Of a DNA stretch of 64,000 nt, positions 53,049 through 63,121 are shown in pieces. The position numbers and the translations under genes are program-made. The stretch lies in assembly GCF_024139115.2 (NCBI RefSeq), contig NC_085139.1, positions 251,072,067 through 251,136,066 of the forward strand, written 5' to 3'. This stretch comes from Armigeres subalbatus (lineage: Eukaryota > Arthropoda > Insecta > Diptera > Culicidae). The notes below the pieces were generated by a model. It was not told the DNA's origin. It saw nothing but the letters and a program-made list of their open reading frames with translations, and ran no database searches. The number at the start of each line of letters is the position of its first letter. The stretch's first letter is position 1.

Positions 53049-54384
53049 GGTTGAACAGGAAGAAAGCCCCTCATATTTCATTTATTTCACATTTCTATCT
53101 TATGACATTCTATCGGTCCAAAATGAATGATCAGTCGAATTTATGAGGACTACAAAACATACATTATTTAAGCATTAGCAACTCTTAAAACTTTCCATTC
53201 CAAAATGCTCTACCACTCCAGAAACCACTGCCACATATCCTACCCCATGGTTAACGCCCTCGGGCCATCATCACCTCCTACACCGCCGGGATCTCGCGAG
53301 CGAATCGATTAATCATCCGTGTGCGTCCCATCTATCAATGCGAGACGGATCCCGCCGTCTAATCCACCGACTCGAAACGCTCTATTATCACAAACGCACG
53401 CGTCACTCACCCTAGGGTTAAGTATCAGGCCTCAACAGCCTTTTAACCCATCTAAACCGCCTAAACACTCATCATCATCGTCATCATCATTGGTATGAAG
53501 TCCCCGAAGAAGAGCTTGCACGTTCCTACGACCGACAAGGTCCATTCCCGAGTAGACCGCACCCAACCGACTGACTGCGAGAAAATGCCTTCCCGACTTG
53601 ATGCAAATACCAGAATTTGTCAGAATTAGGCCGAGTAAAATGTACTCAGTGACACACTTTTCTGTTACCTCCACGTATATAATAAATCAGGTTCTAGAAT
53701 AAGAATTACTACTCTTGATCTGTTATCCATCTCCGCTCGGGTTCCGACATGTGAAGTGTAATTAGATTTAACACTTTTATCCCGCTTCGTCATCGCAACA
53801 CAATCGCTTTCAACGCCGCCAGCTCCGTTCGACGACAATTGACCAACACGCGTCTGCCATCAGCAGCAGCAGCAGCAGCAGCCGGCCATGCATGCTGTGG
53901 CCAGATCAAAGACGATACGGACGGACACAGACAAGCGTGGAGCTAATTTCTGTTCACTTGTTTGATTCTCTTCGGCGCGGTGTGGTGCGGCCGGCGATGA
54001 CCGTCCAAAATTCGAACTCGTCCGAGACCGACGCGTTGTCCAGGAGAATTTCGGTACAAGACGGCGGCAAATCCAGCTGTGAAATGGGTCCGATTGGTTA
54101 GTTGGCGGCTGGGTGGGATGTTTGCATTCCCTTCGCGGGTCGTACACACGCAAGCTAGAGGAGGGGTCGTTCGCATGGTTGCTTGTTCCGGAGCAGAGTG
54201 GAAAAAAATCGAAAGGTAGCAAAATTATTTTTTTACTACAAATGAAAAAATCCTAAAAATAAATTCAAGAATGTTCAAACTCCAAGAAGGCTCCAAGAAT
54301 TCTTGAGATCTCCTAAGCAACCTCCGCTGGAATTTGTAGCTCAATTTAGTAGATTCATATTCAAGTTAGACAAAGTTCTATTAA
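53049..54384. other. Single-copy-looking DNA with a (CAG)n microsatellite
   Basis: CAGCAGCAGCAGCAGCAGCA lies at 53861-53882. The surrounding 53760-54180 is GC-richer, and overlapping frames of up to 120 codons exist on both strands (53860-54222 minus) because the CAG tract and neighbours lack stops. No domain recognised. TCATCATCGTCATCATCATT near 53471 is another simple patch. Could be regulatory or untranslated DNA of a nearby gene. Confidence 0.4.
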
Positions 54385-54425
54385 GAAAATTATTTTGAGC
54401 TTTTTAGTGGAATGTCTTCACTTGG
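54385..54425. mobile_element. One end of the hairpin element family
   Basis: AAAATTATTTTGAGCTTTTT followed by AGTGGAATGTCTTCA matches the outer end of the 4706, 49252 and 60586 elements. The rest of this copy is not apparent. Confidence 0.6.
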
Positions 54426-55584
54426 TTCTATTGTTTATTACCCAACTCTCAGGCAACATGCTTAACCCAACTCGTCAACATAATCTATCTATCAAGCATG
54501 TTATTTATTCTAGACGTTCATCACAACCAGATAAAGATATTTTAATTCGTTGATATAACCAAACTTCTAATCACGTTATTCTTAATCCGTTAGAGTAATC
54601 AAACTCTCAAGCATCAATTATCGCAACATGAGCAATCTTCAAACGACTCTTGGTTTTAAAAGGCCATACAAACTTGTCAATTATTTGATGATGATTTCAT
54701 CTCGTCAGAACATTCTAACTTTTGATTTGTCTTTCATTCTGTTTCAGCGGTGCCTCAGAAACGCCAATAAGATTAAACTGTTCAATGTGAACTTGAAGTA
54801 GATGCAATCACTTTAATTTTTTTTGTGACGGCCTTAGTGGCGATTGAAAAATAACCGCTTTGGGAAGTTGGTTAAAAAAAACTGAAGAGAATCGAATTTA
54901 TTGTGGGACATATAACTTTACGACTACTTCAAATAGGTTAAAGATCGAGAGGTGTCGAAACACACCAAAAATGCAAATTATCATATTAGCCTACAAAAAA
55001 AAAGAGAGGATCTCGTTTCAATAAACCGGTTGTAGTTGTCGTCGTCTTCGTTGTTGCTGGATGAAAGCTAATGGAATGGAAACACAAACGGATCGGTGTT
55101 ATCATCCCGGAAAGTGGCACGGGGCGGTAGCCCGGTTGAATCTATTCGATACATGGAATCAATTTAGATGATACGGCAGAATTTCTTCGGTGGTTTTCCA
55201 AATGGTCCCAAACCTGAATTGTAGGCCGGTAGACCTGCGAGCGGCGGCTTTTAGTGATGGCTAATACTCAAAGGCAAGGGAGGCAAAATGCCAAAAATTT
55301 TTGATTGTTCTATCTTTTACGACAAATAACCAACATAAGTAGTCGCAGAATTGTTAACGTTTTATCCAAATATACACTCTCCTGTATAGAGACGGACAAA
55401 ACGCTTCATTTGTTTTTACTTCACTCAACGACTTTTTACTAAATATCTCTATCTAATTTTTTGATCAAATTGATTCGATTCTTTGACACATTTTAGAAAC
55501 TGTAAATGTAAAATGTAAAAGTTTTATGCATCTTTATGTTTTTTTTTTAAAGAACAGTTTCAAATTCCATTTTCAAGTGGGTCC
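54426..55584. other. Anonymous DNA; weakly repetitive at 54440-54640
   Basis: CAACTCTCA, CAACTCGTCA, AACTTCTAATC and AACTCTCAAGC recur loosely between 54440 and 54640, possibly a decayed repeat of about 45-50 bp. No gene recognised to 55584. Confidence 0.35.
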
Positions 55585-55984
55585 TTCCTTAGCCGTGGTT
55601 CGTTGCATTCTGGAGTATGGCTTAGTCGTATGGGCTCCGTATCCCGTAACGCAAAGGAAAAATCGAATTTGTCCAGAAAGTTTTCATTCGATTTGCGCTT
55701 CGAAGGCATCCCTGGCATAATAGATATGAGTTGCCACCGTATGAGCACCGCTGCGAACTCGTGAGTCTTCCTACTTTTAGGTGTAGGAGAATGCTTCTTC
55801 AGATGCTCTTCGCGTTTGATCTGCTGCAGAACAACATTGACTGCTCTGATCTCTTGGCGAAACTTTGTTTTAATGACCCCGGAAGAGCAATAGGGAGAGG
55901 AGACTTTTTCCGACGCCCTGCACACCGTACTTTATATGGGCAAAAAAACCGTTCGACGTTTGTTTTGAATGTTGTAATGTCGTC
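55585..55984 (+). pseudogene. Non-LTR retrotransposon reverse transcriptase C-terminal fragment
   Basis: From about 55588 the plus frame reads SLAVVRCILEYGLVVWAPY and VTQRKNRI. After a frameshift near 55670 it continues VQKVFIRFALRRHPWHNRYE, LPPYEHRCELVSLPTFRCRR and LLAKLCFNDPGRAIG to about 55980 (RPAHRTLYGQ). This is the conserved post-thumb region of Jockey/I/R1-like elements in insects. No catalytic motif is present in this fragment. It abuts an oppositely oriented reverse transcriptase remnant at 55985, so at least two independent elements are broken here. Confidence 0.85.
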
Positions 55985-56170
55985 AGTAATTTGTTTGATT
56001 TTGTCTTCGAAGCATTTATCACCAGTTCAACTTCGGTTACCCCGTGTTTCAGGCGCGTGTATAGTTCTGCCACCTTTTCAAATGTTCAAACGGCAATATC
56101 CATGTCATCCGCGAAACAAAAAAATTGGCTGGTTCTGTTGAAAATTGAGCCCCGGCTCTCCGCATGAAAC
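55985..56170 (-). pseudogene. Non-LTR retrotransposon reverse transcriptase, catalytic-core fragment
   Basis: On the minus strand the frame reads GSIFNRTSQFFCFADDMDIA, with the FADD catalytic motif at 56103-56114, then a stop, then TFEKVAELYTRLKHGVTEVE and LVINASKTKSNKL. The motif order is that of a non-LTR palm domain, and the KTK block corresponds to the TKTMYMVAGN block of 14464-14880, suggesting one family. Only about 60 residues remain. The internal stop makes it dead. Confidence 0.82.
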
Positions 56171-56321
56171 CTGTTAGCACAATACTCTGAGCGAAATAAA
56201 AATAGCACCATCATGTTTTTTACTAATATTTTCTTAAATTATGAACAGATGATGAAAATTTCAGTGCAGAATGTAAGCACATTCTGTTTCACATCTTTTC
56301 AGTGCATTACATTGATATTAA

Positions 56322-56559
56322 GGCTCTGTCTCATTTGGAGAATTAAACTTAAAAGTGACAGTTCGAAAATTAGCAAATAACCCAGTCATAAGAATGGCTG
56401 GTGCTACCCAGCAATTCCAATAAGACATCGATGCAAAATGATTCGATATCTGTCAAAAGTAATCTTGCTCTGCGAGCAGGGTTATTTGATATTATTGAAA
56501 TTATTGAAATGTCATTTTTAAGTTTAATTTCAGTTTAATTCTCCAAATGAGACAGACCC
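56322..56559. mobile_element. 238-bp MITE with TAA target duplication (PIF/Harbinger-like)
   Basis: The left end GGCTCTGTCTCATTTGGAGA pairs with the right end, whose reverse complement is GGGTCTGTCTCATTTGGAGA. Similarity continues through ATTAAACT and AACTTAAAA for about 40-50 bp with a small insertion. TAA at 56319-56321 and 56560-56562 is a 3-bp target duplication as for PIF/Harbinger elements. No ORF. The ends are identical at 19 of the first 20 positions. Confidence 0.85.
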
Positions 56560-56687
56560 TAAGGCGGACCATTTAAGTCGAAAAATTCATGAAAAAGGTG
56601 CGAAATAAAAATAACACCACTTTGAATGAAAAAAATATATAATATTATAATTTTGACCGTTTTTTATTTTGAATTTCAGTCAGTTAA

Positions 56688-57075
56688 CCTTCCTAATGCA
56701 TTAGAAAAAAGTGACACATTGTGCATTGGGGTCCATTTGGACCCAAGATTTCATCTCGATCACAAAAACTCAAATTTCAGCCGATTTTCGATCTTTAGGC
56801 ACCAAACGAAAGCTGTAGGTTCCAATAACAAGCCCACGGGGTGATTCATCCAAATTGACCACTCTAGTCCCGGGGAACCTGTACTAAAGAGGTACTGTTT
56901 GAGCTTCTCAATTTGGCACTCGAGTTGCGTGTTATGAAACATAAAATTGCTTGCAAATATGTGCTCTGATGATTCTAACTGTATTTGCTATATTATATAT
57001 GCCATTTCTGGGCAAATTTATCCCTCGAGCGGTCATCGGAAAGCTCTCTGGAAGATCCGGAACATCCGTAAAATT
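56688..57075 (+). repeat. Left terminal arm of the foldback element
   Basis: Colinear, as reverse complement, with 62076-62561: ACCCAAGATTTCATC, GCCGATTTTCGATCTTTAGG, ACCTGTACTAAAGAGGTACT and ATATGCCATTTCTGGGCAAA all have their complements in order on the right. Confidence 0.85.
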
Positions 57076-58930
57076 GGCCAATTCTAAAAGTTCATCCCAG
57101 AGCTTCGCGATTTTTTGGTAACCATTCATTCTGGAAAATTGTGGGTGCAATCAATAGTTAAAGCCTTCTGTGACCTACAAATGTCCCAGAAACGGTCCTC
57201 CGGAAGATCCGGAACATCCGTAAAATGGCCAATTCCAAAAGTTCATCCTAGAGTTTCGCGATTTTTTTTTAAAACCATTCATTCTGGCGAATTGTGGGTG
57301 CTATCAATAGGTAAAGTTTTCTGTGACCCCCAAATATCCCACAAACGATCCTCCGGAAGATCCGGAATACCGGTAAAAGTGGTCAATTCCAAAAGTTAAT
57401 CCTAGAGCTCCGCGATTTTTTCGTAACCATTCAATTTAGAAAATTGTGGGTGCAATCAATAGTTAAAGCCTTCTGTGACCTACAAATGTCCCATAAACGG
57501 TCTTCCGGAAGATCCGGAACATCCGTAAAATGGCCAATTCTAAAAGTTCATCCTAGAGTTTCGCGATTTTTTCGTAACCATTCATTCTGGCAAATTGTGG
57601 GTGCAATCACTAGTTAAAGCCTTCTGTGACTTACAAATGTCTCACAAATGGTCCTCCGGAAGATCCGGAACATCCGTAAATCGGCCAATTCCAAAAGTTT
57701 ATCCTAGAGCCTCGCGATTTTTTGACAATCATTCATTCTAGCAAATTGTGGGTGCAATCAATAGTTAAAGCCTTCTGTGACCCACAAATATTCCAGAAAC
57801 GGTCCTCCGGAAGATCCGGAACATCCGTAAAACTGGCCAATTCTAGAAGTTTATCCCAGAACTCCTCGATTTTTTCGTAACCATTCATTCTGGTAAATTG
57901 TGGGGGCAATCAATAGTTAAAACCTTCTGTGACTTACAAATGTCCCAGAAATGGTCATCCGGAAGATCCGGAACATCCGTAAAATGGTCAATTCCAAAAG
58001 TTCATCCTAGAGTTTCGCGATTTTTTTTAAACCATTCATTCTGGCAAATTGTGGGTGCAATCAATAGGTAAAGTCTTCTGTGACCTACAAATGTCCCAGA
58101 AACGGTCCTCCGGAAGATCCGAAACATCCGTAAAAGTGGCCAATTCTAAAAGTTAATCCCAGAGCTCCGCGATTTTTTCGTAACCATTCATTCTGGCAAA
58201 TTGTGGGGGCAATCAATAGTAAATGTCTTCTGTGACCTCGAAATGCCCCAGAAATGGTTCTCTGGAAGATCCGGAACATCCGTAAAATAGCCAAATCTAA
58301 AAGTTCATCCCAGAGCTTCGCGATTTTTTGACAACCATTCATTCTGGCAAATTGTGAGTGCAATCAATAGTTAAAGCCTTCTGTGACTTACAAATGTCTC
58401 AGAAATGGTCGTCCGGAAGATCCGGCATACCGTAAAACTGGCCAATTCTAAAAGTTTATCTCAGAACTCCGCGATTTTTTCGTAACCATTCATTCGTAAC
58501 CATTCAATCAATAGTTAAAACCTTCTGTGACTTACAAATGTCCCAGAAATGGTCATCCGGAAGATCCGGAACATCCGTAAAATGGCCAATTCTAAAAGTT
58601 CATCCCAGAGCTTCGCGATTTGTTGACAACCATTCATTCTGGCAAATTGTGGGTGCAACAAACAGTTAAAGTCTTCTGTGATCCCAAAATGTCCCGAAAC
58701 GGTCCTCCGGAAGATCCGAAACATCCGTCAAAGTGGCCAATTCTAAAAGTTAATCCCAGAGCTCCGCGATTTTTTCGTAACCATTCATTCTGGCAAATTG
58801 TGGGGGCAATCAATAGTAAATGTCTTCTGTGACCTCCAAATGCCCCAGAAATGGTTCTCCGGAAGATCGGGAACATCCGTAAAATGGCCAATTCTAAAAG
58901 TTAATCCCAGAGCTTTGCGATTTTTTCGGA
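57075..58930 (+). repeat. Tandem array of a 151-152-bp satellite, about 12-13 copies
   Basis: The anchor CCGGAAGATCCGGAACATCC recurs at about 57200, 57353, 57506, 57657, 57808, 57960, 58111, 58263, 58414, 58558, 58708 and 58860. Spacing is 150-153 bp apart from one 144-bp interval. Each unit contains AACCATTCATTCTGGCAAAT and TGTGGGTGCAATCAATAG. Small frames shared between units are by-products. Confidence 0.95.
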
Positions 58931-59650
58931 ACATCCGTAAAAATGATCAATTCCAAAAGGTAATCCCCGAGATTCGCATTATTTCGTAATCATCCATCCT
59001 GACGAATAATGGATGCAATCAGTAGTGAAAGTCTTCAGTGATCCAAAAAGCTCCCAAAACGGTCATCCGAAAGATCCGGACCATACGTAAAAGTGGCCAA
59101 TTTCAAAAATATATCTCAGAGCTTTTTTCAATTCATTAATAACCGAATTTCCTGTGCAATCAATTGTGCAAGTCTTCTGCGACCCGCAAATGCTCCCGAA
59201 AGGGGCCGATACCACAAAATCATTCCAGAGCATTGCTATTTTATTCGTAACCATCCATACGGGCAAATTGTGTACGCCATAAATTGTTTCAGTCTTCTGA
59301 GATGACCACAAACGGCCCTCCGGGAAATCCGAAACATTCGTAAAAGTGGCCAATTAAAAAGTTTATCTCAAAGCAAATTTCGAAACTGTTTATATCATCG
59401 AATGGATGATGCAATCAATAGTGAAAGTGTATTGTATCCCGAGATGATATGTGGAGTAAATAGTGAAAGTCCTCTGTGACTTACCAAAAGTTAATCACAT
59501 TCGATTTTTTACATTAACATTGTTAACGGCTCCGGTTCTCCGGGAAATTTGGGACATCCGCTAAAATTATGAATTCCAGAAGTTTATCCCACAACTCCAC
59601 ATTTTATTTCGAAAACATTTATAGCGGAGAAGTGATTGTGAAATCAATAG
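58931..59650 (+). repeat. Decayed continuation of the 152-bp array
   Basis: AAGATCCGGACCATACGTAA (59071), ATCCATACGGGCAAATTGTG (59254) and GTTTATCCCACAACTCC (59581) keep the order of the unit but at reduced identity. Older copies sit towards the element centre. Confidence 0.75.
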
Positions 59651-60060
59651 GGGAAGGTGGGGAGACTTGATCCCCGGGAAGACTTGATCACTCCCTGTTT
59701 TGGCGAGAACTAAAGTAGTTTTCTTCTACCGTATTTTTAAGTATAGATCCTCTATAGACAAATGACCTTTATATGATCAGTTGTTTTCTGGATTGACAAA
59801 CCTTATTCATTCTGCAGGCCGGTTTGTGTGTTTTGACTTTGCCAAAGATTTTTTTATTGGCCACGCAAAATTTGAAGAACTTTTCATAACAATGACGAAA
59901 TGCTTTCGTTTTTTTCACAGCACAAAGCCATAAATATGCTTAATATGATCTGTACTGATGAAAATGTCCACATTTCATCAAAGTTTTAGGATATTTGGAT
60001 TTGAAGTTATTGCCTCAATATGGGGACACTTGATCCCCCATTAGTTTATTTATTTTATTT
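59650..60060. repeat. Repeat bounded by GGGGAGACTTGATCCCC words
   Basis: GGTGGGGAGACTTGATCCCC at about 59659 and ATATGGGGACACTTGATCCC at about 60018 have the same orientation about 360 bp apart. Likely an unrelated dispersed repeat inserted in the foldback element's centre. Class unknown. Confidence 0.45.
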
Positions 60061-60585
60061 CGTCAACCAACGTAGACTAGTACATATACATATACATGTT
60101 TGTTTTTGTAATGCTTTAGTATTATTAAATAATAGTTTTTTTTAGTAAAGTGATGTATAATTTTGATTTTGAATTTATATTGCTGAATTTGTAATGTTTG
60201 TTCTTTGAAAATATTGTCTAATGTTATGCCGAGACATTGTTAAGTCAATAGTTTCGCAGTGTTGATAGTAAACAGCCATCATTCGGTTGAGAGGCCCAAA
60301 TTTGGCGTAATTTGTTCGGCAGTGGTTGGTTAAAATAATGTTCTATGTCGAAGTAGCCGAGAAGGTATGTAAAAATTAAATTTCGATAATTCTTAGAGAT
60401 TCTGTGTGGAAATCGCGTATGTTTTTTTATTTTTGGTTGTGATACATCGGAAACCAGTGAAAATGGTCAATTCCAAAAGTTCATCCCACAGCTTTGCTAA
60501 TTTTTGCTTTCATTCATATGGGTGAATTATGTACGCAATCAATAGCAAAAATCCTCCGTGATATACAATGACAATAATAAAAGTC
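60061..60585. other. AT-rich central DNA of the foldback element
   Basis: No gene seen. GGTCAATTCCAAAAGTTCAT at about 60465 is an isolated 152-bp-satellite fragment. Confidence 0.4.
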
Positions 60586-60755
60586 GAAACAAGTACGAGA
60601 CACTGAAGACGGCCTTACTGTTAAGGTCGATATACGTATCTGTCAAATCACATAAAGGAATCAAATCAATTGGTGGAATCAAATGGAATTGTGCAAACTC
60701 GTCTGATGACAAGTAATGACATTCCACTGATATCTCAAAATAATTTTCTTATCAA
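60586..60755. mobile_element. Half of a hairpin-family element
   Basis: AAGTACGAGACACTGAAGAC, ATACGTATCTGTCAAATCAC, GGTGGAATCAAATGGAATTG and GACATTCCACTGATATCTCA follow the order of the right arm of 4706-4987. The left arm is missing. It is inserted in the foldback element. Confidence 0.75.
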
Positions 60756-60849
60756 TAATGAAAATTCCTTCGTAAAATCCGGAACATCCGTAAAAGAGGC
60801 CAACAGTTAGCGTAACAGATCATCATTAGCCAGCGACGGCGGCGTTGCG

Positions 60850-61190
60850 GCGTTCCTCCTTGAATTTCTCCGAAGTTTCTGCAGAAGCTCCTCTGGAAGT
60901 TATTCAAGAACTTCCTCCGGAAGTTCGTTCAGAAGTTCCTTCGGTAATCCCTTCGGAAGCTCATCAAGTAATCCCTCGGAAAGTTCCTAGAGGCATTCCT
61001 CTAGAAGTTCTTCTGAGAATTCTAAGAGTTCTTCCGCAAATCTCTCCAGAAGTTCATCACGTAATTCCTCGGGGAGCTGCTCCGGGAGCTCCACCGAACT
61101 TGTTCACGAAATTCATCCAGAAATTCTCAACGAAGTATGAATCCGGAAGTTCCTCCGTGAATTCTTTTTCAAATTGGCCACATTCACGGA
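60850..61190 (-). repeat. Short degenerate 24-bp array, orientation A
   Basis: CTCCTCTGGAAGTTATTCAA, CTTCCTCCGGAAGTTCGTTC and GAAGTTCCTCCGTGAATTC are the same repeat as 5190-6558. It follows a GACGGCGGCGTTGCGGCG patch at 60835. The 130-codon plus frame 60845-61237 is a by-product. Confidence 0.75.
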
Positions 61191-61239
61191 TCTTCCGGAG
61201 TACCATTACCTACAATACCGAAAACTTTTATTATTGATT

Positions 61240-62075
61240 GCAAACACAATTCGGATAGGTGGTTACGAGAAAATCGCGATGTTCTGAGATATTCTTTTGG
61301 AATTGATCACTTTTACGAATGAACTGTATCTTCCGGAGGACCGTTTCTTAAGCACTTGGAGGTAACAGAAAACTTTCCCTATTAATTTGCCAGAATGAAA
61401 GGTTACGAAAAAATCACCGTGCTGATGTTTTGGAATTGTCCACTTTTACGGATGTTTCAAATCTTCCGAAGGATTGTTTCTTCGACATTTGTAGACCACA
61501 GAAAACTTTCACTATTGATTGCACCCACATTTCACCAGAATGGATGGTTACGAAAAAAATGCTATGCTCTGGCGTGAACTTTTGGAATGGCCACTTTCAC
61601 GGATGATCCGTATCTTCTAGAGGACCGTTTTTGTGGCATTTTGGAGGTCACAGAAGATTTTCATTATTGATTGCATCCACAACTTGCCAGAATATATTAT
61701 TATGAAAACAAATACAAAGCTCTGGAACGAATTTTTGGAATTAGCCATTTTTACGGATGTTCCAGATCTACCGAAGGACCGTTTCTAGGGCATTTAGGGG
61801 TCACTGAAGACTTTCTTTTTTGATTGCCCCACAATTTGCCAGAATAAATGGTTTTAAAAAAATCGCGAGACTTTAGGATGAACTTTTAGAATTGGCCATT
61901 TTACGGATGTTCCGGATCTTCCGGAAGACCGTTTCTGGACATTTGTAGGTCACAAGAAGGTTTCTATTGATTGCACCCACAATTTGCCAGAATGAATGGT
62001 TACCAAAAATCGCGAAGCTCTGGGATGAACTTTTAGAATTGGTCAATTTTGATGTTCCGGATCTTCCAGAGAGCT
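61240..62075 (-). repeat. 152-bp satellite, inverted orientation, about five copies
   Basis: GATGTTCCGGATCTTCCGGA-type anchors and TTGCCAGAATGAATGGTTAC recur about every 150 bp in the complementary orientation to the left array. The copies nearest 62075 are most like the left array's first copies, and those near 61240 are decayed. Confidence 0.9.
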
Positions 62076-62561
62076 TTCCGATGACCGCTCGAGGGATAAT
62101 TTCCCAGAAATGGCATATATAATATAGCAAATACAGTTAGAATCATCAGAGCCATTTGTAAGCAATTTTATGTTCATAACACGCAACTCGAAAATTTGGT
62201 GCCAAATTGAGAAGCTCAAACAGTACCTCTTTAGCACAGGTTCCCTGGGGACTAGAGAGGGTCAATTTGGATGAATCCGTGGGCTTGTTATTGAACTCAT
62301 AGCTTGGTGCCTAAAGATCGAAAATCGGTTGAAATTTGAGTTTTTGTGATCGTGATGAAATCTTGGGTCCAAATGGACCCCAATGCACAATGTGTCCTTT
62401 TGTGGCGCCTTCCTACATGTCGCTGAAGCTGATTTTTCAGGAACCTTGATTTGAAAGTTAGAAAGTCAGAATTTTTCAGATTTTTATCTCGTTGCGTTAC
62501 AAAGTTACAGCGGTGTTTAGGGTGTGCTTGGGTCGAAATGGACCCCAATGCACTAGGAAGG
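62076..62561 (-). repeat. Right terminal arm of the foldback element
   Basis: Inverted counterpart of 56688-57075. It carries an extra segment of about 130 bp near the tip (62395-62525) that ends in GGGTCGAAATGGACCCCAAT, so the GGGGTCC block is present twice on this side. Confidence 0.8.
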
Positions 62562-62565
62562 TTAA

Positions 62566-62933
62566 ACTAACATGAAAATTGAATTTGAATGCAAAAACTG
62601 ATGAAATAGAGCTTTGTTTTTGACAATTTTGCAGAAATGGGTCGAGTTTAGCATATTATTTTGAAATTGAATGTAAAAGTTTAAATCCTGCAAAGGCTAA
62701 AGGCTTCCGATTACATACCGTAGTCGAACGATTTTAGGGAATTTTAAATAATAGCTGTCCCAAAGACGAACGAGGGAGAAGAAGCTAGCTCACGACAAAA
62801 TATTAGCGCAGAAATTTCAAGGAAACAGTGAACTAAATGAGTAAATCATACCAAAGTCGTGAAGGGTTGCAAAATTGACTGCCATCAAAATATGTGAACT
62901 GCCTAACAACGAAAACTTGACGGGAGCAGCAGA
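62566..62933. other. Anonymous DNA right of the foldback element
   Basis: No gene or repeat recognised. Confidence 0.4.
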
Positions 62934-63121
62934 CAGAAGGAAGGTCGTGAGATTTATACCATCACAAATGTTGCACTCCGCTCGCTATCAAATCGACTTC
63001 TATAAAAACATTCTTTACGTCTGCCGTATCCTAACAAAACTATTGTATTTATACTTTCGCCTCTAATTATATCATGAACATGTACGTCTAAGTTTGCAAG
63101 ATGATATTAGCATTTCCATAT
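62934..63121 (+). repeat. Interspersed repeat, inverted partner of 10371-10559
   Basis: CAGAAGGAAGGTCGTGAGAT through AGATGATATTAGCATTTCCA matches the reverse complement of 10371-10559 with scattered substitutions and a few small indels. Similarity may continue weakly to about 63160 (ATTATTGAAATTTTTTTTTT). Confidence 0.75.

Larger units (their letters stand above)
56684..62565. mobile_element. 5.9-kb TTAA-flanked foldback element built on a 152-bp satellite
   Basis: TTAA at 56684-56687 and 62562-62565 flank inverted ends. Left CCTTCCTAATGCATTAG and, from the right end, CCTTCCTAGTGCATTGGGGT; both ends carry a GCATTGGGGTCCATTT block within the first 60 bp. The TTAA target and GGGGTCCATTTNGACCC block recall piggyBac-type ends. 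The inverted homology continues for hundreds of bases (GGTACTGTTTGAGCTTCTCA on the left; its complement near 62210). It then passes into a 152-bp tandem array, forward on the left (57075-58930) and inverted on the right (61240-62075). The middle holds unrelated repeats. No transposase. The class is inferred from the ends only. Confidence 0.8.

Noticed and set aside
53860..54222. 120-codon frame next to a CAG tract, as for a polyglutamine or polycysteine protein
   Set aside because: The frame reads CAG complement as Cys or Ala runs; the opposite strand is open too and there is no domain.
56684..56687. TTAA as an ordinary chance word and not a target site
   Set aside because: Kept as a target site because the matching TTAA at 62562 sits exactly at the end of the inverted homology on the other side.
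60845..61237. 130-codon Pro/Glu-rich frame
   Set aside because: Part of a degenerate 24-bp array inside the TTAA foldback element.
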